This document shows, piece by piece, positions 51,926 through 61,958 of a stretch of 64,000 bases of DNA. The notes under the pieces are model-generated. The model did not search any database and had not been told where the DNA came from. It saw only the letters and a list, made by a program, of their open reading frames with translations. The number at the start of each line of letters is the position of its first letter. Positions within the stretch are counted from its first letter, which is position 1. The DNA is from Allocoprococcus sp004560705 (lineage in GTDB: Bacteria > Bacillota > Clostridia > Lachnospirales > Lachnospiraceae), in NCBI RefSeq assembly GCF_052065755.1, contig NZ_JBQHTK010000002.1, positions 62,001 to 126,000 on the forward strand. The letters run 5' to 3'. Both the position numbers and the translations under genes were made by a program.

Positions 51926-52493
51926 TTATGAGTTCCATACAGGTTTCGTATCCGAGGATACTGCTGTTCATGCATAAGGCATAGTTGCGTGTCTCTCCCC
52001 ATTTTTGCTCTGTATGGTAGGCGTAGTTGATCGATCTTTTCTTGTCCGTATCCTTCATCATGGCAAGCGCTTCTTTTCTTGATTTCTCATAGAGTTTCAT
52101 GATTCGCTGGCATTTTTCTTCTTCATTTCCGTGGATAAATACATTCAGCACGTCGGTTCTGTCCTGTAAGATATAGTCGGCACATCTTCCGACGATGACA
52201 CAGTTTCCTTTTTCTGCAATATCGCGGATAATATTGCGCTGTTTCTGGTAAATATAATCATCTACAGAGCCGCCTTGTGCATTTCTTCCAACGAATGCAT
52301 AAGAAAAACGGTTGTGGGTCGGAGCATATTCCCCGCGCTCGGCGATGTATTCTTTGGAAAATCCAGTTTCTTTTGCCACCTGTTCGATGATATTCTTGTC
52401 ATAGAATGTAAAATTCAGTTCCTTTGCCAGCGTTTCTCCGATGAAACGCCCGCCGCTTCCGAACTCGCGGCTGATTGTGATGATCGTTTTCAT
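51909..52493 (-). CDS. Cytidylate kinase-like family protein
   Basis: A 194-residue P-loop protein. ITISREFGSGGRFIGETLAKEL at residues 4-25 holds the loop typical of Cmk-like proteins (GSGGR rather than GKGT). GRCADYIL near 103 and NVFIHGNEEEKCQRI near 116 fit the family. Proteins of this class are often found next to MATE pumps in Lachnospiraceae. The natural substrate is not established. It lies 4 bp downstream of the MATE gene and is likely co-transcribed. Confidence 0.85.
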   Translation of the reverse strand: MKTIITISREFGSGGRFIGETLAKELNFTFYDKNIIEQVAKETGFSKEYIAERGEYAPTHNRFSYAFVGRNAQGGSVDDYIYQKQRNIIRDIAEKGNCVIVGRCADYILQDRTDVLNVFIHGNEEEKCQRIMKLYEKSRKEALAMMKDTDKKRSINYAYHTEQKWGETRNYALCMNSSILGYETCMELIKRSME

Positions 52494-52497
52494 AGGT

Positions 52498-53883
52498 TTA
52501 TCCCTCCAGTTTTGAAATGACGTTATGGTTGATTCTTTTCATAAAAACGGTTGCGATGATGCAGGATAATGTCTCGGCGATGATAAATGTCAGCCACACG
52601 GTCCAGACCAGATTGGGTGATTCTCTTGCAAATAAGGAAAATACCCAGGCAACCGGCAATACAAATAAAAATTGTCTCAGTACAGAAATAATCAAGGATT
52701 CCAATCCACTGTCCAGGGCCTGGAAGATTCCCTGATAAGCGATGTTCATTCCTGCGAAAATAAAACTGAGTGAGATGATTCTCATCGCGCTGATGCAGAT
52801 ATCCTGTGTGGTTCCGGATAATCCGAAAAGGGATGAAAACGGTACGGCGAGCAGCTCGATCGCTGCAAGTCCGATGATCATGATCAAGATTGTGTAGAGC
52901 ATTCCGTACTTGACCCCTTCTTTTACACGGCGTTTACTGCGCATACCATGGTTGAAAGAAACGATCGGCGTGATCGCATCTCTGAGACCGAAGGCCGCAA
53001 AGAGAATAAACTGTTGTACTTTATAGTACAGACCATAGGCTGTAACAACAGACTCGCTGATGCTTCCGAGAATAATGTTCATTCCGTAGGTCATGACAGA
53101 CATCAGTGCCTGCGCGATAATGGCCGGAAGACCGATGGAATAGATTGCTTTGATGATCCGTGGACTCGGCTTCATATATTTCAGACCGTTTGTAATCTCT
53201 TTGTTCTGAGTCAGATGGAAAATGAGTCCTAAAAGGGCGGATGCAATCTGACCGAGGATAGTCGCGTACGCAGCACCTGCAACTCCCAGTGCGGAAATAC
53301 CAAAAAGCCCATAGATCAGCACAGGGTCAAGCACGATATTAATGACAGCCCCTGCAATCTGTGCAATGGTCGAATACATAGAATGCCCCGCAGCCTGCAG
53401 TAGTTTCTCAAAAATTGAAAAAAATACGATTCCCATCGAAGCGATACAGCAGATTCTGAGGTAAGTGACCACCATTTCTTTGATTTCCGGATTCGAAGTC
53501 TGACTGGAAGCGTAAACGCCGACGCCGAAAATTCCAAATAATAGAAACAGAATATAAATGACGAATCCCAGAAACAGAGAATTTCCCGCTACTTTGCTTG
53601 CCTTTTTGTAATCACCCTGCCCAATACTTTTGGAAAGAAGGGCATTGGTGCCGACTCCGGTGCCGATTCCGATTGCCACCATCAGCATCTGCACCGGGAA
53701 AGCAAGAGTCAGTGCGTTTAGTGCCATTTCTCCATTTACGGGCATGTTGGAAACGAAAGCGCTGTCAACGATATTATAAACCGCCTGGAGCATCATAGAA
53801 AGTATCATTGGAATCCCCATTGACAGCATCAGCTTGCTGATTTTCATCGTTCCTAATTTGTTCATAGATAGTTCTTCGCTCAT
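52498..53883 (-). CDS. MATE-family multidrug/sodium antiporter (first)
   Basis: A 461-residue transporter with about 12 helices. Conserved text includes MGIPMILSMMLQAVYNIVDSAFVS near residue 20, GIGTGVGTNALLSKSIGQGDYKKA near 70 and NHGMRSKRRVKEGVKYG near 300. I choose ATG 53883 because GAAGGAGGTTCAT stands right before it; the frame reaches 53952 without support. It exports cationic compounds by Na+ or H+ exchange. Confidence 0.9.
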   Translation of the reverse strand: MSEELSMNKLGTMKISKLMLSMGIPMILSMMLQAVYNIVDSAFVSNMPVNGEMALNALTLAFPVQMLMVAIGIGTGVGTNALLSKSIGQGDYKKASKVAGNSLFLGFVIYILFLLFGIFGVGVYASSQTSNPEIKEMVVTYLRICCIASMGIVFFSIFEKLLQAAGHSMYSTIAQIAGAVINIVLDPVLIYGLFGISALGVAGAAYATILGQIASALLGLIFHLTQNKEITNGLKYMKPSPRIIKAIYSIGLPAIIAQALMSVMTYGMNIILGSISESVVTAYGLYYKVQQFILFAAFGLRDAITPIVSFNHGMRSKRRVKEGVKYGMLYTILIMIIGLAAIELLAVPFSSLFGLSGTTQDICISAMRIISLSFIFAGMNIAYQGIFQALDSGLESLIISVLRQFLFVLPVAWVFSLFARESPNLVWTVWLTFIIAETLSCIIATVFMKRINHNVISKLEG

Positions 53884-54086
53884 ATGAACCTCCTTCGTGT
53901 TTTTTAGGAGACTTTTTTTAATTAGTACACTGACGCATTGATATTTAGACAAAGCTCCTTGACGATGGGAAATGATTCTACGGAGTTTTATCAGATATCA
54001 ACGTGTCAGCACACCAGGAAAGCTACCATAACCTGTATTATGTGTATGGCCGGTGTGAGCGGTTGCATCACAGTTTAGCAAAAGAA

Positions 54087-54124
54087 AAAAGGTGTAAATC
54101 CAGCAATCTGGATTTACACCTTTT
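54087..54124. terminator. Very strong hairpin, AT-flanked
   Basis: A perfect 17-bp stem (AAAAGGTGTAAATCCAG with CTGGATTTACACCTTTT) and a 4-base loop. It can act as a terminator on both strands. The sequence between 53960 and 54085 has no gene that I can support. Confidence 0.8.
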
Positions 54125-54174
54125 ATGGCCACACGACATAAAACATGATAGCAGTTTTTAGGAATAGATGTCAA

Positions 54175-54303
54175 GTCAAATATTTTGGAAGCAAATTAAA
54201 AAAGAATAATCCGCTTTTGATTGAACACATCCTGAGAGAGGCAAATCATTATCTGAGAATCCTGGATATGAAAGAGCAAAGAAAGGAGTGTGACTGCAAA
54301 TAG
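54175..54303 (+). pseudogene. Short coding remnant (DUF2935-like tail?)
   Basis: The frame reads VKYFGSKLKKNNPLLIEHIL, then REANHYLRILDMKEQRKECD and a stop at 54301-54303. This resembles the tail of DUF2935-type helical proteins, but only about 40 residues are left and there is no start. The family call is uncertain. Confidence 0.35.
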
Positions 54304-54422
54304 CCGGTGAATAGACTTTTGCAAGGACTTTCGTATGCGGCAAAAAATTGGGTTGTCAAAGTGCGTTCCAAAGGATACAATATAGGGAGTGAAAAGGGCT
54401 ATTTAGACGGGAGATAAGATTT

Positions 54423-55184
54423 ATGGATGCATATACAAGTTTTGCCCGCGTTTACGATACCTTCATGGACAATATTCCATACGAAGAGTGGGCGGTATAC
54501 CTGACAGGGCTTTTAAATGAGTACGGTGTGAACGACGGTCTGGTTCTTGATCTTGGATGCGGGACCGGAAATATGACGGAGCTTCTGGCTAAGGAAGGGT
54601 ATGATATGATCGGCGTGGATAATGCAGAGGAAATGCTGGAGATCGCGATGGAGAAGCGGGAAAAATCCGGCCATGATATCTTGTATCTTCTGCAGGATAT
54701 GCGTGAATTCGAGCTTTACGGCACGGTGCGCGCAGTGGTAAGTGTCTGTGATTCGGTGAATTACATCGATGAGGAAGAAGATCTTACGGAGGTGTTCCGT
54801 CTGGTAAATAATTATCTGGACCCGGGCGGCGTGTTTATTTTTGATTTTAATACGCTATATAAATACCGTGAGATTTTGGGAGACCGGACGATCGCTGAAA
54901 ATCGCGAAGACTGCAGTTTCATCTGGGATAATTATTACTATGAAGAAGAACGGATCAATGAGTACGAGCTGAGTATTTTTATCCGTGAGAAAGAGAATCT
55001 GTTCCGCAGATACGAGGAGACACATTTTCAGAGAGGCTATACACTGGATGAGATGATACGCATGATCAAAGATTCGGGGTTGGAGTTTGTGACGGCCTAT
55101 GACGCATTTACCCGCGAAGCGCCGAAGGAAGACAGCGAAAGAATCTATGTGATTGCAAGAGAAAAAGGGAAAATCAAGAAATAA
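54423..55184 (+). CDS. SAM-dependent methyltransferase, class I
   Basis: A 253-residue enzyme. Motif I is VLDLGCGTGNMTELLAKEGYDMIGVDNAEEML at about residues 41-72; post-motifs follow (DMREFELYGTVRAVVSVCDSVNYI near 95). It is the commonly found gene just upstream of hslO in Lachnospiraceae, of unknown substrate. The spacing to hslO is 44 bp, so it is probably the first gene of a hslO-nadE operon. Confidence 0.85.
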   Translation: MDAYTSFARVYDTFMDNIPYEEWAVYLTGLLNEYGVNDGLVLDLGCGTGNMTELLAKEGYDMIGVDNAEEMLEIAMEKREKSGHDILYLLQDMREFELYGTVRAVVSVCDSVNYIDEEEDLTEVFRLVNNYLDPGGVFIFDFNTLYKYREILGDRTIAENREDCSFIWDNYYYEEERINEYELSIFIREKENLFRRYEETHFQRGYTLDEMIRMIKDSGLEFVTAYDAFTREAPKEDSERIYVIAREKGKIKK

Positions 55185-55228
55185 ATTTCTGGTTTTGTGG
55201 AAAAATATACAGACAGGAGAGTTAAAAT

Positions 55229-56107
55229 ATGAAGGATTATATTGTAAGAGCAACAGCAGGAGATGGGCAGGTGCGTGCATTCGCAGCGACGACGGGAAAT
55301 CTGGTCGAGGAGGCGAGAAGGCGCCATAATACCAGCCCGGTGGCAACGGCTGCTCTTGGGCGTCTTCTTACGGCAGGCGCTATGATGGGAAGTATGATGA
55401 AGAATGACACGGATGTTCTGACGCTGCAGATCAAGGGAGATGGGCCGCTTGGGGGCATCACCGTCACCGCAGATGCAAAAGCGAATGTGAAAGGATTTGT
55501 GGAAAATCCGGATGCCATGTTGCCGCCGAAGAACGGGAAGCTGGATGTAGGCGGAGCGGTGGGAATCGGTCTTTTGAATGTGATTAAAGATATGGGAATG
55601 AAGGAACCCTATGTGGGTCAGACAATCCTTCAGACCAGCGAGATCGCGGAGGATCTGACCTATTATTTTGCGACCAGTGAGCAGGTGCCATCTTCCGTAG
55701 GACTTGGTGTGCTGATGAACAAAGACAATACGGTGCACTGCGCCGGTGGGTTTATTGTGCAGGTGATGCCGTTTGTGACAGATGAGGTGCTCAGCCGTCT
55801 GGAAGAAAATATTCAGAAAATCTCATCTGTGACACAGATGCTGGATGACGGCCATACACCGGAACAGATGCTGGAACGGGTCCTTGAAGGGCTGGACATC
55901 GAGATTACCGATACCATCCCGGCAAATTTCTTCTGTAATTGTTCGCATGAGCGAATTGAAAAGGCGATCATCAGCATCGGGAAAAAGGACATTCAGAGTA
56001 TGATCGATGAAGGAAAAGAAGTGGAGGTAAAATGCCATTTCTGCAACACGGCATATAAGTTCAGTGTGGAAGAACTGAAGGAGATTCTGAAGCACGCAAA
56101 GAGATAG
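55229..56107 (+). CDS. hslO: Redox-regulated chaperone Hsp33
   Basis: A 292-residue Hsp33. It is a holdase activated by oxidation. The N-terminal core has TSPVATAALGRLLTAGAMMG near 32 and IKGDGPLGGITVTADAKANVKGFV near 70. The C-terminal redox switch has four zinc-binding cysteines: FCNCSHER near 232 and KCHFCNTAY near 266 (CxC plus CxxC). GACAGGAGAG precedes the ATG. Confidence 0.96.
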   Translation: MKDYIVRATAGDGQVRAFAATTGNLVEEARRRHNTSPVATAALGRLLTAGAMMGSMMKNDTDVLTLQIKGDGPLGGITVTADAKANVKGFVENPDAMLPPKNGKLDVGGAVGIGLLNVIKDMGMKEPYVGQTILQTSEIAEDLTYYFATSEQVPSSVGLGVLMNKDNTVHCAGGFIVQVMPFVTDEVLSRLEENIQKISSVTQMLDDGHTPEQMLERVLEGLDIEITDTIPANFFCNCSHERIEKAIISIGKKDIQSMIDEGKEVEVKCHFCNTAYKFSVEELKEILKHAKR

Positions 56108-56117
56108 GAGAAAAGAC

Positions 56118-58028
56118 ATGAAGCATGGATTTATCAAAGTGGCGGCAGTGACGCCGGATATCCGGGTGGCGGATGTGTGGCATAACTGTGAGGAAGTTCG
56201 CAGGAAGATTAAAGAGGCCGAGCAGGAAGGCGCGAAGATCATTGTATTTCCGGAGCTCTGCCTTACCGGTTATACCTGCAGCGATCTGTTTACACAGGAT
56301 ATTCTTCTAAAAGAATCTGAAAAAGCAATTCAGTTCATTGCAAAAGAAACGAAGGAAGGAAACAGTCTTGTATTTGTAGGAATGCCGCTTTCGGTGGACG
56401 GGGAGCTCTATAATGTGGCTGCAGCGCTTAATAACGGGGAAATCCTGGGATTTACGACTAAGACGTTTCTTCCAAACTACGGAGAATTCTATGAGATGCG
56501 TCAGTTCCGTCCGGGACCAAAGAAAGTACGGATGATTTCGTTTGGTGGGAAAGAAATTCCGTTCGGACCGCAGATCCTTTACCAGGCAGCGGAGATGAAG
56601 GAGCTTGTTGTATCCGCGGAAATCTGTGAGGACGTCTGGTCACCGATTCCACCGAGTATTGATGCGGCAAGGGAAGGAGCGGTGATCCTGGTCAACTGTT
56701 CGGCAAGTGATGAGACCATCGGCAAGAACAGTTACCGGGAGGAATTGATTAAAGGACAGTCCGCACGTCTGATCGCAGGGTATGTCTATGCCAATGCGGG
56801 GGATGGTGAGTCGACGACCGATGTTGTGTTCGGCGGCCACAATATCATCGCGGAAAACGGAACGATTTTAAAAGAAGCAAGACGTTTTGCGAATGAAATG
56901 ATCCTAAGTGAAATCGATATCTGCAGGCTTTTAAGTGAGCGCAGAAAGAATACTACCTTCCTGACGAAGGAAGAGCGGATCCTGCCAAGGATTCTATTTA
57001 CGATTCCGGTGGAAGAGACGGATCTCACCAGAGAATTTTCTCCGGCGCCGTTTGTGCCGCAGAATCAGTCTGAGAGAGACCGGCGCTGTGAGGAAATTCT
57101 GATGATCCAGGCGATGGGGCTGAAGAAGCGGCTTGTACACACCAATTCCAGAACGGCAGTTGTGGGAATTTCCGGAGGATTGGATTCAACGCTGGCACTT
57201 CTGGTGACTGCCAAGGCATTTGACATGGCGGGGAAGAAAAGGGAGGATATCATTGCGGTGACGATGCCCTGCTTTGGCACGACCGACAGAACTTATCAAA
57301 ATGCATGCCGGATGTCAGTGAAGCTGGGAGCAACATTAAAAGAAGTGCGGATCGCGGATGCGGTGCAGACCCATTTCCGGGATATCGGGCACGATGAAGA
57401 GGTGCATGATGTGACCTATGAAAATTCTCAGGCAAGGGAGAGAACCCAGGTTCTGATGGACATTGCCAATCAGGAATGGGGGATGGTTATCGGTACCGGA
57501 GACATGTCGGAGCTGGCACTCGGATGGGCTACCTATAATGGCGATCATATGTCCATGTACGGAGTCAACGCTTCTGTGCCGAAGACGCTCGTGCGGCATC
57601 TGGTACAGTATTATGCGGATACCTGCCGGGATGAGGAATTAAAGGCAGTGCTTCTGGATGTGCTGGATACACCGGTCAGCCCGGAACTTCTGCCGCCGAA
57701 AGACGGAGAGATCGCGCAGAAGACGGAAGATCTGGTGGGTCCGTATGAGCTGCATGATTTTTATCTCTACTATGTATTGCGATTCGGATTTGAACCGTCC
57801 AAGATTTACCGGCTGGCAAAGCTGGCTTTTGCGGGTGTGTATGAGGACGAGATCATACTGAAATGGCTGAAGACGTTCTACAAACGGTTCTTTGCACAGC
57901 AGTTTAAACGATCCTGTCTTCCGGACGGACCGAAGATCGGTACGGTGGCACTTTCACCGAGAGGAGACTGGCGTATGCCGAGTGACGCCTGTGCCGCAGT
58001 ATGGATGAAGGATCTGGAGCGGCTGTAA
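56118..58028 (+). CDS. nadE: Glutamine-dependent NAD+ synthetase
   Basis: A 636-residue two-domain enzyme that converts nicotinate adenine dinucleotide to NAD+ in the last biosynthetic step. The N-terminal nitrilase-type glutaminase has E in FPELCLTGYTCSDLF (near 48), K in FLPNYGEFYE (near 117) and C in SAEICEDVWSP (near 175). The C-terminal synthetase has the P-loop VGISGGLDSTLAL near 350 and GTGDMSELALGWATYNGDHMSMYG near 460. The start follows hslO by 10 bp with AGGAGAAAAG, so they share a transcript. Confidence 0.97.
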   Translation: MKHGFIKVAAVTPDIRVADVWHNCEEVRRKIKEAEQEGAKIIVFPELCLTGYTCSDLFTQDILLKESEKAIQFIAKETKEGNSLVFVGMPLSVDGELYNVAAALNNGEILGFTTKTFLPNYGEFYEMRQFRPGPKKVRMISFGGKEIPFGPQILYQAAEMKELVVSAEICEDVWSPIPPSIDAAREGAVILVNCSASDETIGKNSYREELIKGQSARLIAGYVYANAGDGESTTDVVFGGHNIIAENGTILKEARRFANEMILSEIDICRLLSERRKNTTFLTKEERILPRILFTIPVEETDLTREFSPAPFVPQNQSERDRRCEEILMIQAMGLKKRLVHTNSRTAVVGISGGLDSTLALLVTAKAFDMAGKKREDIIAVTMPCFGTTDRTYQNACRMSVKLGATLKEVRIADAVQTHFRDIGHDEEVHDVTYENSQARERTQVLMDIANQEWGMVIGTGDMSELALGWATYNGDHMSMYGVNASVPKTLVRHLVQYYADTCRDEELKAVLLDVLDTPVSPELLPPKDGEIAQKTEDLVGPYELHDFYLYYVLRFGFEPSKIYRLAKLAFAGVYEDEIILKWLKTFYKRFFAQQFKRSCLPDGPKIGTVALSPRGDWRMPSDACAAVWMKDLERL

Positions 58029-58096
58029 AATAGAGAAAATATCGTATAATTTCACCTTCTGACGGGAAGAATGATTCCATATGGAGGAATTTCAAT

Positions 58097-59455
58097 ATGG
58101 AAGATTTAGAGGTAAGTAAAAAACTGGAGGATAATATCCGAAAGATATCCGGCATTCTTCCCGTGCAGGAGAGCTTTGACATCATACAACGGACTATGGA
58201 AATCGGAGGACGGAAAGGAACGTTCTATTTTATTGACGGTTTTACAAAAGATGAATCGATGCTGAAAATCATGGATTCATTTTTTCATATCAAGCCGGAA
58301 GATATGCCCGATGATGCAACCGCATTTGCAGAGAAAAATGTGCCTTATGTGGAGGTAGACATCCTTGGAAATTTTGATGAGATCGTGAAAAATATCCTGT
58401 CGGGGGTGACCTGTCTTTTTATTGAAGGTTATGAGGCGTGCGTTGCGATCGACTGCAGAACCTATCCGGCCAGGAGCGTGGAAGAGCCGGAGAAAGACAA
58501 ATCCCTGCGTGGATCAAGAGACGGATTCGTGGAAACGATCGTGTTCAACACAGCGTTGATGCGGCGCAGGATCCGGGATGAGAATCTGATCATGGAAATG
58601 TCTGAAGTGGGCAAAAGCACCCGAACGGATGTAGCGATTTGCTACATGGCGGATCGGGTGGATCAGGAAATGCTCCAGAATATCCGGAAGAAGCTTGCGG
58701 ATATTCATGTGGATGATCTTCGCATGAATCAGCAGAGTCTGGCGGAAGCACTGTTCAAGAGGAAATGGTTCAATCCTTTTCCGAAGTTCAAATTTACAGA
58801 GCGTCCCGACACAGCTGCAGCCTGCCTTCTGGAGGGGAAGATTATTCTTCTGGTTGACAATTCGCCGTCTGCGCTGGTTGTTCCGACTTCGATCTTTGAT
58901 ATGATCGAGGAGGCGAATGATCACTATTTCCCGCCCATTACAAATATTTATTTGAAGGTCTCCAGAGCGATCATCACCGTGCTGACCATCTTCGTGGTGC
59001 CGCTTTTTCTTCTGTTGATGCAGAACCCTCAGTGGGTGCCGAAGGCTTTTGATTTCGTCGTTGTAAGGGATACGGTCAATGTCCCGCTGATTTACCAGAT
59101 CCTTATCCTGGAACTGGCGATCGACGGATTACGTCTCGCTGCGTTGAATACGCCAAGCATGTTAAGTACGCCGCTCAGTGTGATCGCAGGTATTGTTATG
59201 GGCGAGTTTTCGGTGCAATCAGGATGGTTCAACTCCGAAGTGATGCTTTACATGGCGTTTGTTTCCGTTGCCAATTACACACAGCCGAATTTTGAACTGG
59301 GTTACGCACTCAAATTCATGCGTCTATTGCTTCTGATTCTGACCGCAGTCTTTAATCTGGTTGGATTTGTTATCGGATGCGTGATCGTAATCTGGTGTAT
59401 CTGTGTCAATAAAACACTGTCTGGAAAAAGTTATTTGAATGTCAAACTACCTTAA
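58097..59455 (+). CDS. GerA/SpoVAF-family spore germination protein
   Basis: A 452-residue membrane protein of the GerA (GerAA/SpoVAF) family. The soluble N-terminal part (1-290) includes GSRDGFVETIVFNTALMRRRIRDENL near 135-160 and LLVDNSPSALVVPTSIFDM near 255. Four or five helices follow (IITVLTIFVVPLFLLLM, VPLIYQILILELAIDGLRLAA, PLSVIAGIVMGEFSV, LLLLILTAVFNLVGFVIGCVIVIW). SpoVAF supports spore germination. A GGAGGAATTTC site precedes the ATG. It supports a spore-forming Clostridial host. Confidence 0.88.
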   Translation: MEDLEVSKKLEDNIRKISGILPVQESFDIIQRTMEIGGRKGTFYFIDGFTKDESMLKIMDSFFHIKPEDMPDDATAFAEKNVPYVEVDILGNFDEIVKNILSGVTCLFIEGYEACVAIDCRTYPARSVEEPEKDKSLRGSRDGFVETIVFNTALMRRRIRDENLIMEMSEVGKSTRTDVAICYMADRVDQEMLQNIRKKLADIHVDDLRMNQQSLAEALFKRKWFNPFPKFKFTERPDTAAACLLEGKIILLVDNSPSALVVPTSIFDMIEEANDHYFPPITNIYLKVSRAIITVLTIFVVPLFLLLMQNPQWVPKAFDFVVVRDTVNVPLIYQILILELAIDGLRLAALNTPSMLSTPLSVIAGIVMGEFSVQSGWFNSEVMLYMAFVSVANYTQPNFELGYALKFMRLLLLILTAVFNLVGFVIGCVIVIWCICVNKTLSGKSYLNVKLP

Positions 59456-59513
59456 ATGAGAGATTATTTTTTACAAAAACTGTAAAAAGAATCTTAAGAT
59501 GATCTGGGAACGC

Positions 59514-59542
59514 TTGTGAAAAAAGGAAAAGCATATTATAAT
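59514..59542 (+). promoter_or_regulatory. Promoter of the second MATE gene
   Basis: TTGTGA at 59514-59519 and TATAAT at 59537-59542 with a 17-base spacer. Confidence 0.6.
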
Positions 59543-59577
59543 CTATCTGTTGAAATTATGAGAAAGCAGGTTATAAT

Positions 59578-60948
59578 ATGGAGAAAAAACAGGATGAAAG
59601 GCTGGGCACGGAGCCGCTTGGAAGGTTGATTGTAAGTCTCGCGCTTCCGGCGGTTGCGGCCCAGCTGATTAATGTACTCTATAATATCATTGACCGGATT
59701 TACATTGGTCATATTGAAGGGTACGGCGATATGGCGCTGACAGGTGTGGGAGTGACGTTCCCGATTATTATGATTATCTCGGCGTTCAGTGCATTTGCAG
59801 GTATGGGAGGTGCACCGCTTGCTTCAATTGAACTCGGCAAGAAGAATTACGAGCAGGCAGAAAAGATTCTGGGGACTTGTACGGCACTTCTTATTACGTT
59901 CTCGATCGCGCTTACGGTTATTTTCCTGATCGTGAAGACGCCGGTGCTTTATATGTTCGGCGCGACGGAAAATACCATTACTTATGCCAGCGAGTACATT
60001 ACCATTTACCTTCTGGGAACGATATTTGTACAGTTTGCGCTGGGACTGAATACGTTTATCAGTGGACAGGGGAATGCAAGGACAGCGATGCTGTCGGTCC
60101 TCATCGGAGCAGTGATCAATATTATCCTGGATCCGATTTTTATTTTCGTTTTGAAAATGGGAGTCAGGGGTGCGGCATTTGCAACAATCCTTTCACAGGC
60201 GGCGAGCGCAGTATGGGTTGTCAGATTCCTGACTTCTAAAAAGAGTGTGGTCCGCATTCGCAAAGACTATGTACGGCTGGACGGAAGAATGATCCGCCAT
60301 ATTGCGGCACTCGGCATTTCGCCCTTTATCATGCAGAGTACCGAATCGCTGGTGATGATTACACTGAACAGCAGGCTGAAGATTTATGGAGGTGACCTTT
60401 ATGTGGGCTCCATGTCGATCCTGACCAGTGTCATGCAGCTGATCTCTGTTCCGGTACAGGGACTGAATCAGGGAATGCAGCCGATCATCAGCTATAATTA
60501 TGGAGCAGGCAATAAAGAACGGGTACTCGGCACCTTTAAACGTATGGTGACGATCTGCCTGACGGTGACACTGGTGATGAGTGGGATTGCCATCCTGCAC
60601 CCGCAGGTGTTCAGTGGGCTTTTTACGAATAAAGAAGAGCTTCTTACAGTTACCAATCAGGTTATGCCGGTCTATTTCCTCGGAACGACATTGTTCGGGA
60701 TACAGATGGCATGTCAAACTACATTTATCGCCCTGGGACAGGCAAAAGCTTCATTGTTTATCGCTCTTTTGCGTAAAGTGATCCTTTTGATCCCGCTGGC
60801 TATGATCCTGCCGCGGTTTTTCGGTGTTATGGGCGTATATTATGCAGAACCGGTGGCAGATATCCTTTCGGTACTTACGACGATCGTTCTTTTTACAATT
60901 ACAATCAGGAAAGTCCTGAAGAACTGGGAAACAAATGAAACAAGATAG
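59578..60948 (+). CDS. MATE-family efflux transporter (second)
   Basis: A 456-residue pump with about 12 helices. GRLIVSLALPAVAAQLINVLYNIIDRIYIGHI is the first conserved helix, FAGMGGAPLASIELGKKNYEQA near 80 and QGMQPIISYNYGAGNKERV near 300. It is distinct from the leftward MATE gene at 52498. It lies 20 bp before the DegV gene, so the two are probably one transcript. Confidence 0.9.
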   Translation: MEKKQDERLGTEPLGRLIVSLALPAVAAQLINVLYNIIDRIYIGHIEGYGDMALTGVGVTFPIIMIISAFSAFAGMGGAPLASIELGKKNYEQAEKILGTCTALLITFSIALTVIFLIVKTPVLYMFGATENTITYASEYITIYLLGTIFVQFALGLNTFISGQGNARTAMLSVLIGAVINIILDPIFIFVLKMGVRGAAFATILSQAASAVWVVRFLTSKKSVVRIRKDYVRLDGRMIRHIAALGISPFIMQSTESLVMITLNSRLKIYGGDLYVGSMSILTSVMQLISVPVQGLNQGMQPIISYNYGAGNKERVLGTFKRMVTICLTVTLVMSGIAILHPQVFSGLFTNKEELLTVTNQVMPVYFLGTTLFGIQMACQTTFIALGQAKASLFIALLRKVILLIPLAMILPRFFGVMGVYYAEPVADILSVLTTIVLFTITIRKVLKNWETNETR

Positions 60949-60967
60949 TATTACAGGAGGGTTTCAA

Positions 60968-61834
60968 ATGAGTGAATATATAATTATGACAGACAGTACG
61001 GTAGATTTACCAAAAGAGTATCTGATAGAAGAGCTGCAGGTGCCTTATATTCCGTTGTCCTACATTATGGATGGCGTTACGTATGAAGATATGAGCGGGC
61101 TCAGCGGAAAAGAATTCTTTGACAAAATTAGAGCCGGTTCTCTTCCGACCACTTCCCAGGTGAATCCGGAGCAGGCAAAAAAAGCACTGGAACCGTATGT
61201 GAAGGAAGAAAAGGACATTCTGTTTATCGGATTTTCTTCTGCACTCAGCGGAACATTTAACAGTATCCGGATGGCTGCTGAAGAACTGATGGAGGAATAC
61301 CCGGAGCGTAAGATCATTACGGTGGATTCCTTGTGCGCCTGCTTAGGAGAAGGACTTCTGGTTTATAAAGCAGTCCAGTTAAAGCGCGCCGGAAAGAGCC
61401 TGGAAGAAGTGGCAAAATGGACCGAAGAAAACAAACTGCATATTTGCCATAATGTCGCGATCGATGACCTGAACCACCTTCACAGAGGCGGAAGAGTGTC
61501 CAAAACGGCGGCTATCATGGGAACGATGATCCAGATCAAGCCGATCATTCATATGAATGACAACGGAGAGCTTCAGGTGATCGGAAAACAGCGAGGACGC
61601 AAAAAAGCACTTCAGCATATTGTGAACATGGCAGTGGAGCAGTCCAAAGGATGGGAGAATGATATCATCATGATCACCCATGGCGACTGCGAAGAGGATG
61701 CCCAGTATGTGGCAAAGCTGGTCAGAGAGAAGATGGGGATCGAGAATATCCTGATCAACTGCATCGGAAGCGTGATCGGAAGCCATACCGGCCCGGGCGT
61801 GGTGGCAGTGTTCTGTATGGGAGAAAAGAGATAA
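60968..61834 (+). CDS. DegV family fatty-acid-binding protein (second)
   Basis: A 288-residue DegV/FakB-like protein. Motifs: MTDSTVDLPKEYLIEELQVPYIPL at the front, TSQVNPEQ near 64, FIGFSSALSGTFNSIRMAAEE near 90 and HRGGRVSKTAAIMGTMIQIKPI near 170. The start ATG 60968 has AGGAGGG upstream; an earlier ATG at 60935 overlaps the MATE stop and is less likely. Only about 30% similar by eye to the DegV at 46926. Confidence 0.9.
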   Translation: MSEYIIMTDSTVDLPKEYLIEELQVPYIPLSYIMDGVTYEDMSGLSGKEFFDKIRAGSLPTTSQVNPEQAKKALEPYVKEEKDILFIGFSSALSGTFNSIRMAAEELMEEYPERKIITVDSLCACLGEGLLVYKAVQLKRAGKSLEEVAKWTEENKLHICHNVAIDDLNHLHRGGRVSKTAAIMGTMIQIKPIIHMNDNGELQVIGKQRGRKKALQHIVNMAVEQSKGWENDIIMITHGDCEEDAQYVAKLVREKMGIENILINCIGSVIGSHTGPGVVAVFCMGEKR

Positions 61835-61858
61835 ATTTAGAAAGAATCATGAAAATAA

Positions 61859-61888
61859 GGGGCGTGACCTGCTGACAGGTTACGCCCC
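61859..61888. terminator. GC-rich hairpin between converging genes
   Basis: GGGGCGTGACCT and AGGTTACGCCCC pair over 12 bp with one G-T, 6-base loop. It lies between DegV and the leftward transporter; minus strand follow-on is TTATTTTC. Confidence 0.65.
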
Positions 61889-61958
61889 TCTGTTCTTCTA
61901 AAATGAAAAATATCCGTTTTTCTGTTTCCATGAAAGAGTTGCAACTAAAGTGCAGGAT